A stretch of 64,000 nucleotides of DNA from Patiria pectinifera (lineage: Eukaryota > Echinodermata > Asteroidea > Valvatida > Asterinidae), in contig CM057130.1 in assembly GCA_029964075.1 (NCBI GenBank), forward strand, positions 6,634,001 through 6,698,000. Reading direction: 5' to 3'. Shown here one piece after another: positions 11,884-22,900 of this stretch (the first letter of the stretch is position 1; each line of letters opens with the position of its first letter). A program made the position numbers and the translations under genes. Under the pieces are notes generated by a model. That model was given only the letters and a program-made list of their open reading frames with translations, searched no databases and was not told the origin of the DNA.

Positions 11884-12985
11884 TGTGTTAGACCTACCCT
11901 TAAATAGACAATTAAAGTAAAAACTAATATAAAAACTGCCATGGTTGATTTTTTAGGCATTTTCAAAGGAAAACGGGTCTTTTCATTATAACTTCCGGTC
12001 TGATGACGTAATACGCCTAAAACTTCGCACACGTCTTAAGTGGGTCAAGGTTATCATATACACCAATATTTAGGCGATTCAGACAAAATTCGCCACAGAC
12101 ATCTATTCAAAATACATTTTTGAAAATTTTCAACCTGTCGCTAGAGGGCGCTCGAAGAATGCATGACGTCATCTGTAAATGATTTGAAGAAAACTATCAG
12201 CCAAGAGACTAACACCGTCAAAAGCAAGTTCATATCTGTTATCGCTTTTAAAATATAAGCCACTTCCGGTTTTGGCCTTTTTCGACCGGAAGCAAGGGTC
12301 ACGTGATTTCACGCACACTGAATGAAATAAAGAGCTTAATCTACTCTACCACTTGCCGGCAACAGAATGCTACGGACGCGTACGGTTGATTTCTTATGCA
12401 TTTTTAAATATTAAAAATGTCACAATTTAATTTCCCATCAATAAACACCGGATGACGTCATCATGACGTCATCATTACACAATGTTGTTTGAATTAGGGT
12501 CTTTGCTGGACAAAGATTTGTGTATTAATGAATTACTGGCAAAGAGTCAAAAATGCCCTTTGAAAATTTACAATTTTTTTAAATTTCTGTGTACAAAGTC
12601 TATGGGAAAAATTAAATATTCAAAAATCTATAATAAATTAGTCGATGACGTCATCATGACGTCGCTCGTCCGCATAAATCTATGCTGTATGGACTATGCC
12701 TATGCAAACTTTGAACGATATGCAACAAAGTTTAATGGCAAAAGTGGCGTGTAGAATAAACGTGTACAAAGTCTATGGGGTTTTAAGGAAAAAAAGAAGA
12801 GGAAGAAGAAAGAAAAAAATCAGAACAAAACGAAAGGCTTTTCCGCAACTATGCGGAAAAGCCAAAAAAATCAGAACAAAAAGAAAGGCTTTTTCGCAAA
12901 TTTTGCGAAAAAAGCCAACTAGAGCTGTATGTCTGTTTGCAAACAGAACACAGGGCTTTTTCGCATTTTACAAATATTTATGTTT
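11884..12985 (+). repeat. CRE array, unit D, truncated, with two terminal hairpins
   Basis: The head and CRE pairs match units A-C but the unit stops after about 1.1 kb. Before its tail it carries two hairpins, 12837-12864 (GGCTTTTCCGC stem) and 12887-12916 (GGCTTTTTCGC stem). These are of the same classes as in the cluster at 9850-10240, so the hairpins belong to the array. Confidence 0.75.
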
Positions 12986-13194
12986 CGTCGGTCCTTTTGC
13001 AATCAGTTTTCAGAGTGCATCATGCAGTTAAAGGTTGTTCAAAATGCTGTTACATAGACTATGTTTTTGCTTGCTAGAAATCGAAAGCACCTGTAACTTA
13101 TCGTTTCGGTCGTTTATATCAACGAATGTCACAAGATTTTGTTCATGAATCTGTTTAAAAATAGAAAAGGGGGACAGAAAGGAAAAGAAAATAC

Positions 13195-13548
13195 CTCCCA
13201 CACTTCATCCTGGTCAGGTCCGCAGTAGACGTATCCCTCATCCTGAGATGTCCCAGCCACATCCTTAGTGGAGTCGCTCATGTAGCATTGGCCCGTCTCG
13301 GGCGAGTAGCTGATAGACTTGCACTCGGCGCGAGCAAAGCAGCTCAGCAGACACTGGGCTTTGGATAACGTCTTACGGGAGACTCCCAAGCCGGCGTCCC
13401 CACCACCAATACGGATCCCCTTTTCACACTGGACCTTAAAACTGCGGTGACCCCAGGACGATTCTATGCCGTGGATCCACGGTAGTACTGCGATGACGAT
13501 GCATGCTGCTGCTGCTGCGTAAGGAAGAGTGGCCGCATTTGAGGCCAT
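13195..13548 (-). CDS. Orphan first exon: signal peptide plus PAN/Apple domain
   Basis: The 118 codons run from an ATG in a good context (gaaaccATGG) to GAG before donor GTATTT. Residues 1-29 form a signal peptide (Ala/Ile/Val-rich core, then PWIHGIES). A PAN/Apple-type domain follows with six cysteines at 41, 66, 70, 76, 88 and 109. PAN domains bind proteins or carbohydrates outside the cell. It is nearly identical to the exon at 38397-38750, with four residue changes within the exon (S31Y, L61S, L68R, S101I reading this copy to the other). It should splice to exons at lower coordinates, but the next 10 kb is the CRE array. I see no linker, EGF or SRCR exon there, so the exon is either orphaned by the rearrangement or its partners were lost in assembly. 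Confidence 0.75.
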
Positions 13549-14318
13549 GGTTTCCTCTCCAATTTATCGTCCTTCAATTAAAGATAAGAACTGAAATCCC
13601 AGAGTCCCTTAATCAAAGTATCAATTTATGGCCATCTCTTGAGGACCCCTTTGTATTTTTTTAAGCTGATAACACGGGAAAAATATCCGCGTATAAGGTA
13701 CCGCAGAAAACAATTCTGGATGAAACTACATTTCACAATCAGTTTAACACTCCAGGCTGAGGTGAGTACCGTGTTGTTCACACAATGAGCCGTGAGTGAT
13801 CCCGGTGGCTGTTTTATTACTGTGTACGTGTCACGCTTGGAAGCATACCTACTGCAAGTGGTTGGGTCCACCAATGGAGCGAGCTCAGGCGCGAACTATA
13901 TAGACCATTTTCATGTTGCGGCCATCTTGATTTTTTTACCATTAAAATCAACGTAACCTAAGCGAGGCTAAAAGGAAAAATAGTCTGGTTCCTTTTTTAT
14001 TTATGTTTTACAAAAAAAACCCATTACCATTCAGTACTGTTATTGGATACGGGAAACATGATTGAAATGGTGGCAGCATGATAAAGGTATATCTTTGACT
14101 AACTTCCCTCGAAGGAAGGATGGTTGGACTACTCTAGTTGACCATTTGGAACCAGACCACTGGGCACGGTTGCATCGCTGGTTACCAATAATCGTACCAA
14201 TCATGATGCATGGACGGGGAGCCTGGACGAAGAAGCTTTCGTGATGACGTTTAGACCATTTGCGCAGGCGTAAGTGACGTCACATAAACAACAACCAGTC
14301 GACTAGTAGTCCTTGCCC
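13549..14318. other. Upstream region of the orphan PAN exon
   Basis: No exon. It contains the candidate 5' UTR and promoter of the PAN exon and then AT-rich sequence shared with copy 2. Copy 1 has about 20 extra bases near 13917 compared with copy 2. Confidence 0.5.
13896..13903 (-). promoter_or_regulatory. Possible TATA box of the PAN exon
   Basis: CTATATAG lies about 350 nt upstream of the ATG and is kept in copy 2 (39098-39105), next to a GC-rich stretch and an ATTGG/CCAAT box at 13872. Position and motif only; no cap site is known. Confidence 0.3.
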
Positions 14319-14831
14319 CAACCTCGTCCCCAGGGTGTCGAGCAGTACGCGCCCACCACTACCTGCTCTCTCACCCTGGTATTGGATCATTTGCATGTGC
14401 AAGATTTTTGAACACGTTTGCAAATGAGGAACAGTCTGGTGCCTGGATATGCGTTACACATTAGCGTTTGCTTTTGTATGCGGTGTCCGGGGTAAGAACA
14501 GAGTCAATTCGTAGCGGCGCGAGCACGGCGTGGGTCACGAAAACACGATTTTTGAAATCAAACTGTTACGATCTTATCGAGACAACATGCAGTATCATAT
14601 TTCATATTAATATGAGCAAATTGGAAAGGAAATTAGTATTTTCGAGAAGGCGTGGACGAATGATCGCGAAAACACGTACTGCACGTTGTGAATAATAGCA
14701 CCAAGTACACGATAAAAATCCATTACTAGCCAATTGTGGTATCCAATCAGGATACAGGAAGAAAGTTTCCTATCCAGGGTTTACTATTGGAAACGCGCTT
14801 GGAAATAAAGTAAGAACTGGGGACGAGGTTG
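14319..14831. mobile_element. 513-bp MITE, CAACCTCGTCCCCAG family
   Basis: The terminal inverted repeats are CAACCTCGTCCCCAG and CTGGGGACGAGGTTG. A perfect 9-bp target duplication, TCCTTGCCC, flanks it at 14310-14318 and 14832-14840. It has no coding capacity. The same insertion is in copy 2 (39493-40005), so it predates the duplication. A shorter inverted relative sits in the EGF region (54313-54705). Confidence 0.85.
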
Positions 14832-14853
14832 TCCTTGCCCGTGCTTGCTCATA

Positions 14854-16088
14854 GGGGTGCACACCGGTAAATAGGCCTAAATCCGTCCGCCGAGCTCATG
14901 AATAAAAGTTATACCCTCAAAATATTCTATATTAGAGAGTTCTGGGAGCCATAACATTGGGGAATTGAAGAGATATGGCAATGAACCTCTGGCCCGGACT
15001 CGGGGCTTCCAATTCTGAGCATTTTGGATACAATTGGGCTTGAAAGTGGCGCTATTTTGCCATGTTGTGGAGGGATCGTTTTTCAAAATGGCTGTGCAGC
15101 TTAAATACCTGTGAGAGTTCTGAGTATTTTTAAAAGAATTTTGAAGTATGGGCATTTAGCACTAGTGTCTATGGGAATTTATTTGCAGGGTTGCATCCTA
15201 TAAAGAATAACAAAGATGGCCGTTTCGCGCATGCGCTGTGCCGCGGCAGTGGTCTTTTCAGCGGGCGGAACCTACGGGGAGGGGAAAAAAGTGTTTTAAA
15301 GGTGTCAACAAGGGTTTTTCCGCAACGAATGCTCCCAAATCGTAAGGGAGCAGTAGGCTATCAGCCGATTACAACAATTGCTAGTTGAAAAGAGGGGGAG
15401 GGGGCATTTTGAGCTTTAAAGTAGCTGAAACTCAATTTATTGTCGCTGGGGGCGCTCTACAGCTTAGCAGGGGCAAAAAAAGTCACTATTTTCGGGCCTA
15501 ATATCGACCCGGGAAAAATTTTTTCTCTTTTTTTTTTTCTTCAAAATTTTGACTTTGGAGATATTCTGCTTCTCTTGAATGTGGTTTTGTGTTAAAATTT
15601 AAAAGTTACCTGCTATTATAGGGTGCACACCGGTAAATAGGCCTAAATCCGTCCGCCGAGCTCATGAATAAAAGTTATACCCTCAAAATATTCTATATTA
15701 ATGAGTTCTGGGAGCCATAACATTGGGGAATTGAAGAGATATGGCAATGAACCTCTGGCCCGGGCTCGGGGCTTCTAATTCTAAGCATTTTGGATACAAT
15801 TGGGCTTGAAAGTGGCGCTATTTTGCCATGTTGTGGAGGGATCGTTTTTCAAGTTGGCTGCCGTTCCACTTTGGGGAAAATAGGGGTCGTCTTCTTTGGG
15901 CGAGAATTTCTCGAAAAGTCAATGGGTAACCCACCAAAAAATGAAACGAAATTGAAAGACGACATGTCGATCATCATTGTTCTGTGCAGCTTAAATACCT
16001 GTGAGAGTTCTGAGTATTTTTAAAAGAACTTTGAAGTATGGGCATTTAGCACTAGTGTCTATGGGAATTTATTTGCAGGGTTGCATCC
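14854..16088. repeat. Local tandem duplication (766-bp period) present only in copy 1
   Basis: The segment starting gggtgcacaccggtaaatag occurs at 14855 and again at 15621, each running through ttgcagggttgcatcc (ends near 15198 and 16088). The first copy has lost about 120 bp (cgttccactttgg...) that the second keeps. Block copy 2 has one copy only (from about 40030). Between the two copies, 15199-15619 holds sequence I do not recognise. Confidence 0.75.
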
Positions 16089-17062
16089 ATAGACAGCGAC
16101 ACGGCGCCCTCTTGCATCCTTTTGTGAGTGAAGTAGCGCCCTCTTGTGATGAAATGTAAAATCAAAATGTCAAAATAACGGGACGATGGAACACTCGCCA
16201 CACAAAAGCAATGGCGTAACATTCACTTTTTTTCTTGGGGGGGGCGGGTCATTTTCTGGTCTCGAGCGGTCAATCAATGTACAGCCTATGTCCAACCCAT
16301 GCAGGTAAACTGAAGCTTATGAGAAGTTATGTCAGTGCAATTTTGCATCTAATTGACCTGTAGCCTACACATACAAAAACACAAAAATGACAGAAATGCA
16401 GTCGCAAAAAACATGTACAAACTTTATGAAACTTTTGGGAGCATATTTTTTAAAATCACCAAAACATTTGGTGATGACATCATGATGATGCCAATACTAG
16501 GTGCATGTTTGTTTTCATTCCCTTACGTGAAAAGTAGCACGTCCATCTTGTCACAAGTTCCGATCATGTCAAGTCGAGAGTGGAAAATGGGAAAACATTC
16601 ACAGAGTATTTAAAACAGTCACTGTATGGCGTCATCATTAGGACACTTTGTAATACGTATATCTGCAACATATCCTACGCGACCACCAAGTTTCATGACA
16701 AATCAAGTCTTGTCTTTAAAATAGCACACGGCACATTGATGTGAACACGATGTCAGATATTTCACACCATTTTGAGCACATCTTTATTAATCACTCAAGC
16801 CATTAACAACAATAAATTCGAATTGAGCACATTTAGGTTATATAATGATTTCTTTAACCTTGACATTAAAGTAAAGGTTAAAAATCTCATTATTTAAAAA
16901 TCACATTATGACGTCATCATTATAATAGTAATAAAAGAGAAATTTATAAAACGCAGACAATCGCAGTAACGAATTCATTAGGCGCTAAAACATATCAACA
17001 CCAGATTACATTTAACAAATCTTTACATAATAACAACCTTACATAATAACAACCTATAAGTT
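16089..17062. other. Non-coding, shared with copy 2
   Basis: AT-rich intergenic DNA between the SRCR 3' end and the orphan PAN exon, with no exon, repeat end or RNA gene that I can support. The counterpart is 40505-41463. Confidence 0.5.
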
Positions 17063-17335
17063 AAATTAGGTTTTGCCCTTCAACGACGTTTGTAAACACT
17101 GTATACTCAGTGTGTTACCTCCCGAGTGAAAGTTGGAAAAAATTTGCTATGTACATCAGATTCGAACCGGCCAACCGATCCCGTTAGCTCGGTGGTCGAG
17201 TGGTAAGACATCTGCACTCGAAAGCAGGAGGTCGTGGGTTCGAGTCCCACCCGAGTGATTTTTTTTTCAACTTTCACTCGGGAGGTAACAAACTGAGTAT
17301 ACAGTGTCACGTCGGTGAAGGGCAAAACCTAATTT
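17063..17335. mobile_element. Palindromic element with a tRNA-like core
   Basis: The two arms of about 70 bp are inverted repeats: aaattaggttttgccctt ... gagtgaaagttgg and its complement ending aagggcaaaacctaattt. They enclose about 120 bp with a tRNA-like sequence (17186-17257). The same site in copy 2 (41464-41615) has the arms but not the core. Confidence 0.8.
17186..17257 (+). ncRNA. tRNA-like sequence, not a standard tRNA gene
   Basis: The 72 nt fold as a cloverleaf: acceptor agctcgg/ccgagtg with a non-canonical outer pair, D arm gtc/gac, anticodon stem tctgc/gcagg, T arm GTGGG-TTCGAGT-CCCAC. A-box-like TAGCTCGGTGG and an exact B box GGTTCGAGTCC are present. The anticodon loop has eight bases (actcgaaa; CGA, serine, if read from U33), and the long variable arm of a serine tRNA is missing. 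A run of T follows, as for a pol III terminator. I read it as a SINE-like tRNA-derived core rather than a decoding tRNA. Confidence 0.55.
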
Positions 17336-17871
17336 GATTTATATCACCCCGGCGCAAAAATTCCATCTTATAATAACCTATAAGTTTATATGTACGAGCA
17401 TACAAAGTGTCGTCATAGTTCTACAGAGAGAAGTGTTTTAAAAAAAAAATGAACCTGTTTTAGGCTATCTTCAATAAATTCTGAAAAATAGTTTGCACAT
17501 CAAACTCAAAAGAGTAACAAAACAAGTTTAACAAGATTTATCTCTTTTTGCTTGATAAGGACTCTAATTCCCATCATCAAGCCGAAGTAGCCTTTTGAAT
17601 AGTGAAAATCACTTAAAGCGCTACCATGTGCTAGTTTCACTGTCACCAACTCAAATCACTGATGAAACTATTAACGAGACGTTAACTTGCGTTACAAACG
17701 TACATGAATGACCCGTGAACGACATTTTTAAGGTATGAGATGCAGCTGCGATCGAGAGTCGGTCAGCCCCAAACTGCAACGCAGATACATATGGAAACAT
17801 GGATACATTTCTTCTTGAGATATCGCCTGATTGACAAAGTTAATTTCAAGGCTTTACTTCCATCAAATATG

Positions 17872-18007
17872 GGTGCATTGGAGTAGCTCACCCGGATCGT
17901 CCCGTGCCGCTCGACTAGCTCTGACGTCATTCAGAGGATGTCGTGGCTAACCCGTCTGCCTCAGCGCCTTTATCTGAATCGATCCGGGTGAGCTATTCGA
18001 ACGCACC
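17872..18007. mobile_element. 136-bp palindromic MITE
   Basis: The arms GGTGCATTGGAGTAGCTCAC and its imperfect complement ending in ATTCGAACGCACC enclose a short centre with a TGACGTCA. The counterpart in copy 2 is 42148-42283, so the insertion is older than the duplication. Confidence 0.7.
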
Positions 18008-19587
18008 AATGTATACACAAAGGTCCTGCTTTTTTGTCCATGAGGGCGCTATAGCAAAGCCATAAGGGAGTAAAAGTGAATGGGGTGTGTCTTCCTCAAA
18101 TAGGGTCCACTGTACTAATTCAAGCCCCATTGAAAACAGTGTAAAATCAACAAAGTTCAGGGCCAAGTAACATGCAAGCCAACATCACTGGGGTTTCTGA
18201 AACAAAAATTAAATTATTGTCTTGTCTTTCATCTTTTCATTTCTTTTCAATTTTACGTACATTAGCCAATTACATTTTTAAATATTCACACCCAATTAAA
18301 ATCACCTCCCGAAAAGTGATAGTTCCCGAGCCTGCATGTAGCCATTTTACAAGTGGCACCCTTCCACTTTCACAGGCAAATAGGACCCATTTTTCATCCG
18401 TGATTTTATCAAGCCTGCCCTCAGATGGAAGCCCCAAAACCAGGGAGTTGATCCTTGGGTATATTTAAACAATTCCACCGTTTTTAAAGCCAAACGGTCT
18501 CCGTTTTCAAAAGAAATTGTGGGGGCACTTTTTATGCAAATCAGCTGGCGTAGAAATTCTCGCTTGAATTAGTTCAGTGCACCCCAAAGAGTTATACTAT
18601 TTATACATACAACTGTATGAGGGTTTGGCTACAATTTCAACATAATGCAAATCTACATCGAGTCCGGACGTGCAAGATGGCGGACATAAACATCATCCCA
18701 ATGTATTATAATATGTATGTGATATAATATGTATATAATAACGTATCACATAATATCGCGGAGCATATGCCAAATCCTATTCGCTGATTTATTGCATTTA
18801 AACGGAATCATGACTTCGTATTTCTCATTAAAATATTGACCTTGTGTGTAGCAGTCATGTCAAAGAGCAATGCCTTTGTTTTGCTGGGATGTGCATGAGT
18901 GAAGCTGCTGTGCATTCATTGTTACTGAATTAAAATAACAAACGATGCCCTCTAAGATGGCTGCTATGCATAAGGTCTTTTGTTAATTACAACACCATGA
19001 CAACTTCAAAATGGAAACGCTGTATACAAGTGGGCACAATGCATATAATAAAAAAAAATATGTTAAAGGAAAGATACAACATTTACAAACATCAAAAAAC
19101 GAAATGATCAAATTATCACGAAATACCTTACTGGATTGTAACAGTCTAAAGCAACCTGTAAAATCGGGCCTCCTGATGGTGTGCCATCTGACATTTTCAA
19201 GAAAAAAAATATTTTTCCAACGCGTGTCGGCCGACCAGCGTTGGAGAAAACTGGCTGATTTTTAAAAACTGCTCCTAATTTTTCATATTTAGTTATTCCG
19301 CATTTTTCTGCAATTGATTACACACCTGTGAAGAGCTACAAGCCTGCCAGACTGATTCTCTGACCTTACAATTCCCAAAAGTCTATACAAATTGCTCCGT
19401 TTCATCTTAAGTGGTGTCAGGGAGCCAAACTACAAGAACATGATTGGTTTTCTTGGTCTGACCATCATGTACAAGCCGAAAACGTGAAACAAGTCAGTTA
19501 CAATATTTGCTTTAACATTTTAATCCTCCCAAATCCATTTAGGCTATTTCTGAAAATTGCAGCAAAAAGCAAATGTTGTACATTCCC
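18008..19587. other. Non-coding 3' flank of the PAN-EGF-SRCR gene
   Basis: No exon is seen. The region contains the empty sites (near 18657 and 18790) for the LINE fragment and the 702-bp element found in copy 2. Confidence 0.55.
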
Positions 19588-19593
19588 TTTAAT
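19588..19593 (-). terminator. Poly(A) signal ATTAAA of the SRCR gene
   Basis: ATTAAA on the minus strand, 77 nt after the TAA stop, kept in copy 2 (44605-44610). Confidence 0.5.
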
Positions 19594-19669
19594 GTAAATG
19601 CGGATCCCTTTTCTTTGCCCAATATTTTTCCTTTCACTCTTGAAAGATCGTACTTTCGAACTGTAGTTC

Positions 19670-19989
19670 TTAGGTCAGGTTGCACTTGACACTCGAATCT
19701 TCACCGTGTACGCAGTTATGAGAACCCCATCCACTGTGGCCGCAAGCTCCTAGGCTAGCCTCGCTGCCACTACACGCCATGTCATCCAAGTGTATAGCCC
19801 CCGTGCCCTGTCCATAGAAGGCAAAGGACCAGACCTGGGCAGCAGACGGGTAGCCAAGTTCACGGCAGGCTACGTGACCGTCGTTGATATCCCAACCGTC
19901 ATCGCAGACTGTTCCCCAGACTCCGCTGTGGTAGACCTCCACACGGCCCTCGTTGGACAATGGACCGTTCGCCAGACGAATGCTACTAC
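19670..19989 (-). CDS. SRCR-2 exon, C-terminal, with stop codon
   Basis: Acceptor AATCCTGACAG, then phase 1 [66 protein letters not shown] and SSVKCNLT before TAA. Six cysteines and the WGTVCDD/CRELG/LDD signatures identify a scavenger receptor cysteine-rich domain in one exon. The stop sits in the same place in copy 2 although flanking bases differ, so it is likely the true C-terminus. Confidence 0.85.
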
Positions 19990-22900
19990 CTGTCAGGATT
20001 TAAATTATACTTTATAATAGTCATAAAACGTAAAATGTTGTGTTTTTCCCCAGAGCGGGGTTGCTTATACACCATCTGACAAATAGTCAGCCTAAAAATA
20101 GTGTGGCCAAGCCCATCACAAGTCCGGTCAAACGAGAATCACAAGTCCAAACCTCAGGCGCGGTTCGCACCAAATTTTGAATGGTGAGCGCTGATCAAAT
20201 CCCACAATCATGCACAATTTTCAACAGTTTTCAACAGGGGGCCGAAGGAGGGTTCGACACAAAACCAACCCCCTCTAGATCCCGGGGAAGGGGGGAGGCG
20301 GAGACCTTTTGCCGGTGACGTCACTTTCTAAAATTCGCTACTGCTACTTCCCTTTTTTGGGGGGGCGGATTTTTTTGGGGGGGGGGGGGAAAAAAAAAAA
20401 TTGGGGGGCTACAGCCCCTTGACCACCCCCCCCCCCCCACGTAGAACCGCGCCTGCCTAACATAAGTCAAGCAATAATTAACTTTGACGAACAATGACAA
20501 ACAAATAATTTTGTCACAGTTCAGTTGAATAGCTTGCGAATTAATTTGATACTGTCAAGTAAAGGACTGGACTAAACACTGCTGAAATACACTCCTGGGG
20601 GCTTTCCTCCCCCAAGGAAGAGAAAGCCAAATTATTAGAAACTGAAAGGGGAAATCTGTTAGCACTACGTTTGGACTGTGATTATTAAACAGAGATGTTT
20701 TAAAGAAGCCCACACCTTCTTGTCATTAATAAATACAGCCACGTACTTTGATAACACTTCAGGCTGGAATCTTCGTTATGGCCGCAGTTGTGCACACCCC
20801 ATCCGTTGTGTGGACAACTGCCAAGGCTAACTTCTGTACCAGCGCAGTTTATACCATCGAGGTGGATCGCCCCGGATCCGGCACCATGGGTAGCTGAGCT
20901 GTAGGCGTTTGTCGCATACGGGTAGCCCAACTGACGACAGGCGACATTGGCGTCGTTCATGTCCCAATTGTCATCACACACGGTGCCCCAGGCGCCACTG
21001 TGCCACACCTCCACCCTGCCCACGTTTGACGTCGCACCATTCACCAAACGGATTGATACTGCAAGTATCAAATGAAACAAACACTAACTTTTCTCGTTTA
21101 ATTAATTGTAATGAGGTGCATTGTAGTGCACTCTGCGGACGTGTGATAAACACGGACGTGTGTATTGATGTTGTGTGTATGTGTCACACACAGAACGTGT
21201 ATATGACATTTAATACACACGGCTTGAAATACGTATGCATACAGGGTGAGTAAAAAAAAATGTCCCTTTGGATAAATCCTTGTCTCCCACAAAAACGGGA
21301 ACGATCGCTTGTTTTTTCCCAAGGGTTATCCAAGGGGGTGTCTAGGAGTGTTGAAGTCCAAGATATTTCGGGGGACAATAGACAGTGCAATCTTTACATA
21401 AAACACACAAAAAGCTTGAAGCAATTAATAAATATGCACAATATTGAGTGATGACGTTATTCAGGGAACTTGGAATTTGGTCCATTATGTACAAAATTAA
21501 CAATGGTCGTTTTTTTGTGGTGGTGGAGGGGATGGTTAGCCATCCATACCAACCTCCTGATTGTCTGATTCCAATAAGCCTCTGTACTAATGACGTCACA
21601 CTTTGTTTACATGTGCACTTTCCTATGGAGCCAGTGGGGCCCACGATCCACTGAGCACCATAGGACGTCATTGATACAGAGGCTTATTATTGTTACACAG
21701 ATCTTTCACTCACAACTCACCACAGAGTAGTCCACTCAATGGAGTCAACTACTGGCACACTTAGGATAAATGATGTTTATTTCAGTGAGTGCAACATTTC
21801 AATTTCCTGTCAAAAAATACTGAAGTTCAATTCGGACGATTCACTATGCAGTACGCTACCAAGAATTTGCCACGGAGAGCTCATTTTTTTCCAGTGGATT
21901 TGTGAAAGATAGTTGACAAATTCACAGCGCGGGACATTTAAAATTGTTAGGTTTTTTTCCGGTCAGTAGTTTCGTAAGCGTATGATTCTAGTATATGTTT
22001 GCCCTTTCCGTTTCCTTTTATCAATATGGTGTTTTTGGTAAGGCGGCAGAACGCTTTGCCCCAATCTAAAACAAATTAGCTTAGGTTGCCTTCTGACACT
22101 CATTCAAATGGGTCATGTTTTGTCGACCGTAAACTTGAAAAAAGGCCTCTCCATGTGAAACTCGTGGTGGCGCACTGCATTGTGAATCGCTCGAATTGGG
22201 TCTTACTTGTATCACACAAGGTTCCTTCGTATCCAGAAGTGCACGCGCAAGTGTAGCTGTTGACTGCATCATTGCAGACGCCATTTTGACAAGGGTTGCT
22301 AGCACATTCATTGGTGTCTGCCATAAAGACGGAACATTACACAAAAATACAATTGCATAATACTCTTTGTTTGGTGTCAGCATAATACTTTTCTTGATTG
22401 ATATTGCTTGTTCGGTTTGTGATGGCAGAATAATATTCTAACTAGTAAGTGAAATAAATCTTTCTAAAAGTTGACGAGGATGCAGTAAGCTCATAACATA
22501 TATTTTAAATCAATTTACACTTCTTTCTCGTTCACAGGCTTATTAAAATTGGAATTAAATCTCACTGCTTTTTATGAGCAGATTGTTTGGACATAATTCC
22601 GTCAACGAAGTCGGTTTTTTATTACTAAAATCAAGTGACAATGGCAGTTTTATGTATCTTCTCATGCGTATCACTGAAGGCGTGAGACCTGTCCTCAAGA
22701 GGGCGCCCTATACAAGGGGTCACACTCGCGGTACAAACATTCATGTCATTCTTACCACCCGCCCCTATAATGACATGGACCCCGAATGACACACACCACA
22801 AACTTTATCACTGTCTTTTGTGCTTGTAGTATGGATGTGGATGGTTGAATGATTATGGAGAACAAGATTTTGTTTGATGTCCACGAATGTACGGAAGTAA

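Larger units (their letters stand above)
3150..12985. repeat. CRE-rich 2.9-kb tandem repeat array
   Basis: Repeats start at a shared head (agacctaccct ... ctgccatggttgattttt) at 3150, 6011, 8897 and 11884, with a degenerate head at 11001. The full units are 2,861 and 2,886 bp; later ones are shortened or rearranged. Each unit carries pairs such as GATGACGTCATCATGACGTC, about 43 TGACGTCA octamers overall by eye where chance predicts less than one. It also carries an AAG-rich tract and a tail beginning ctagag..tatgtctgtttgcaacagaaca. There is no long coding frame. Nothing in it resembles a transposase or reverse transcriptase, so I leave it as an unclassified satellite-like array. It begins at the gap, so more units may be missing. 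Confidence 0.85.

Noticed and set aside
17186-17257. A functional tRNA-Ser gene
   Set aside because: Eight-base anticodon loop, no long variable arm, and it sits inside a palindromic repeat element.
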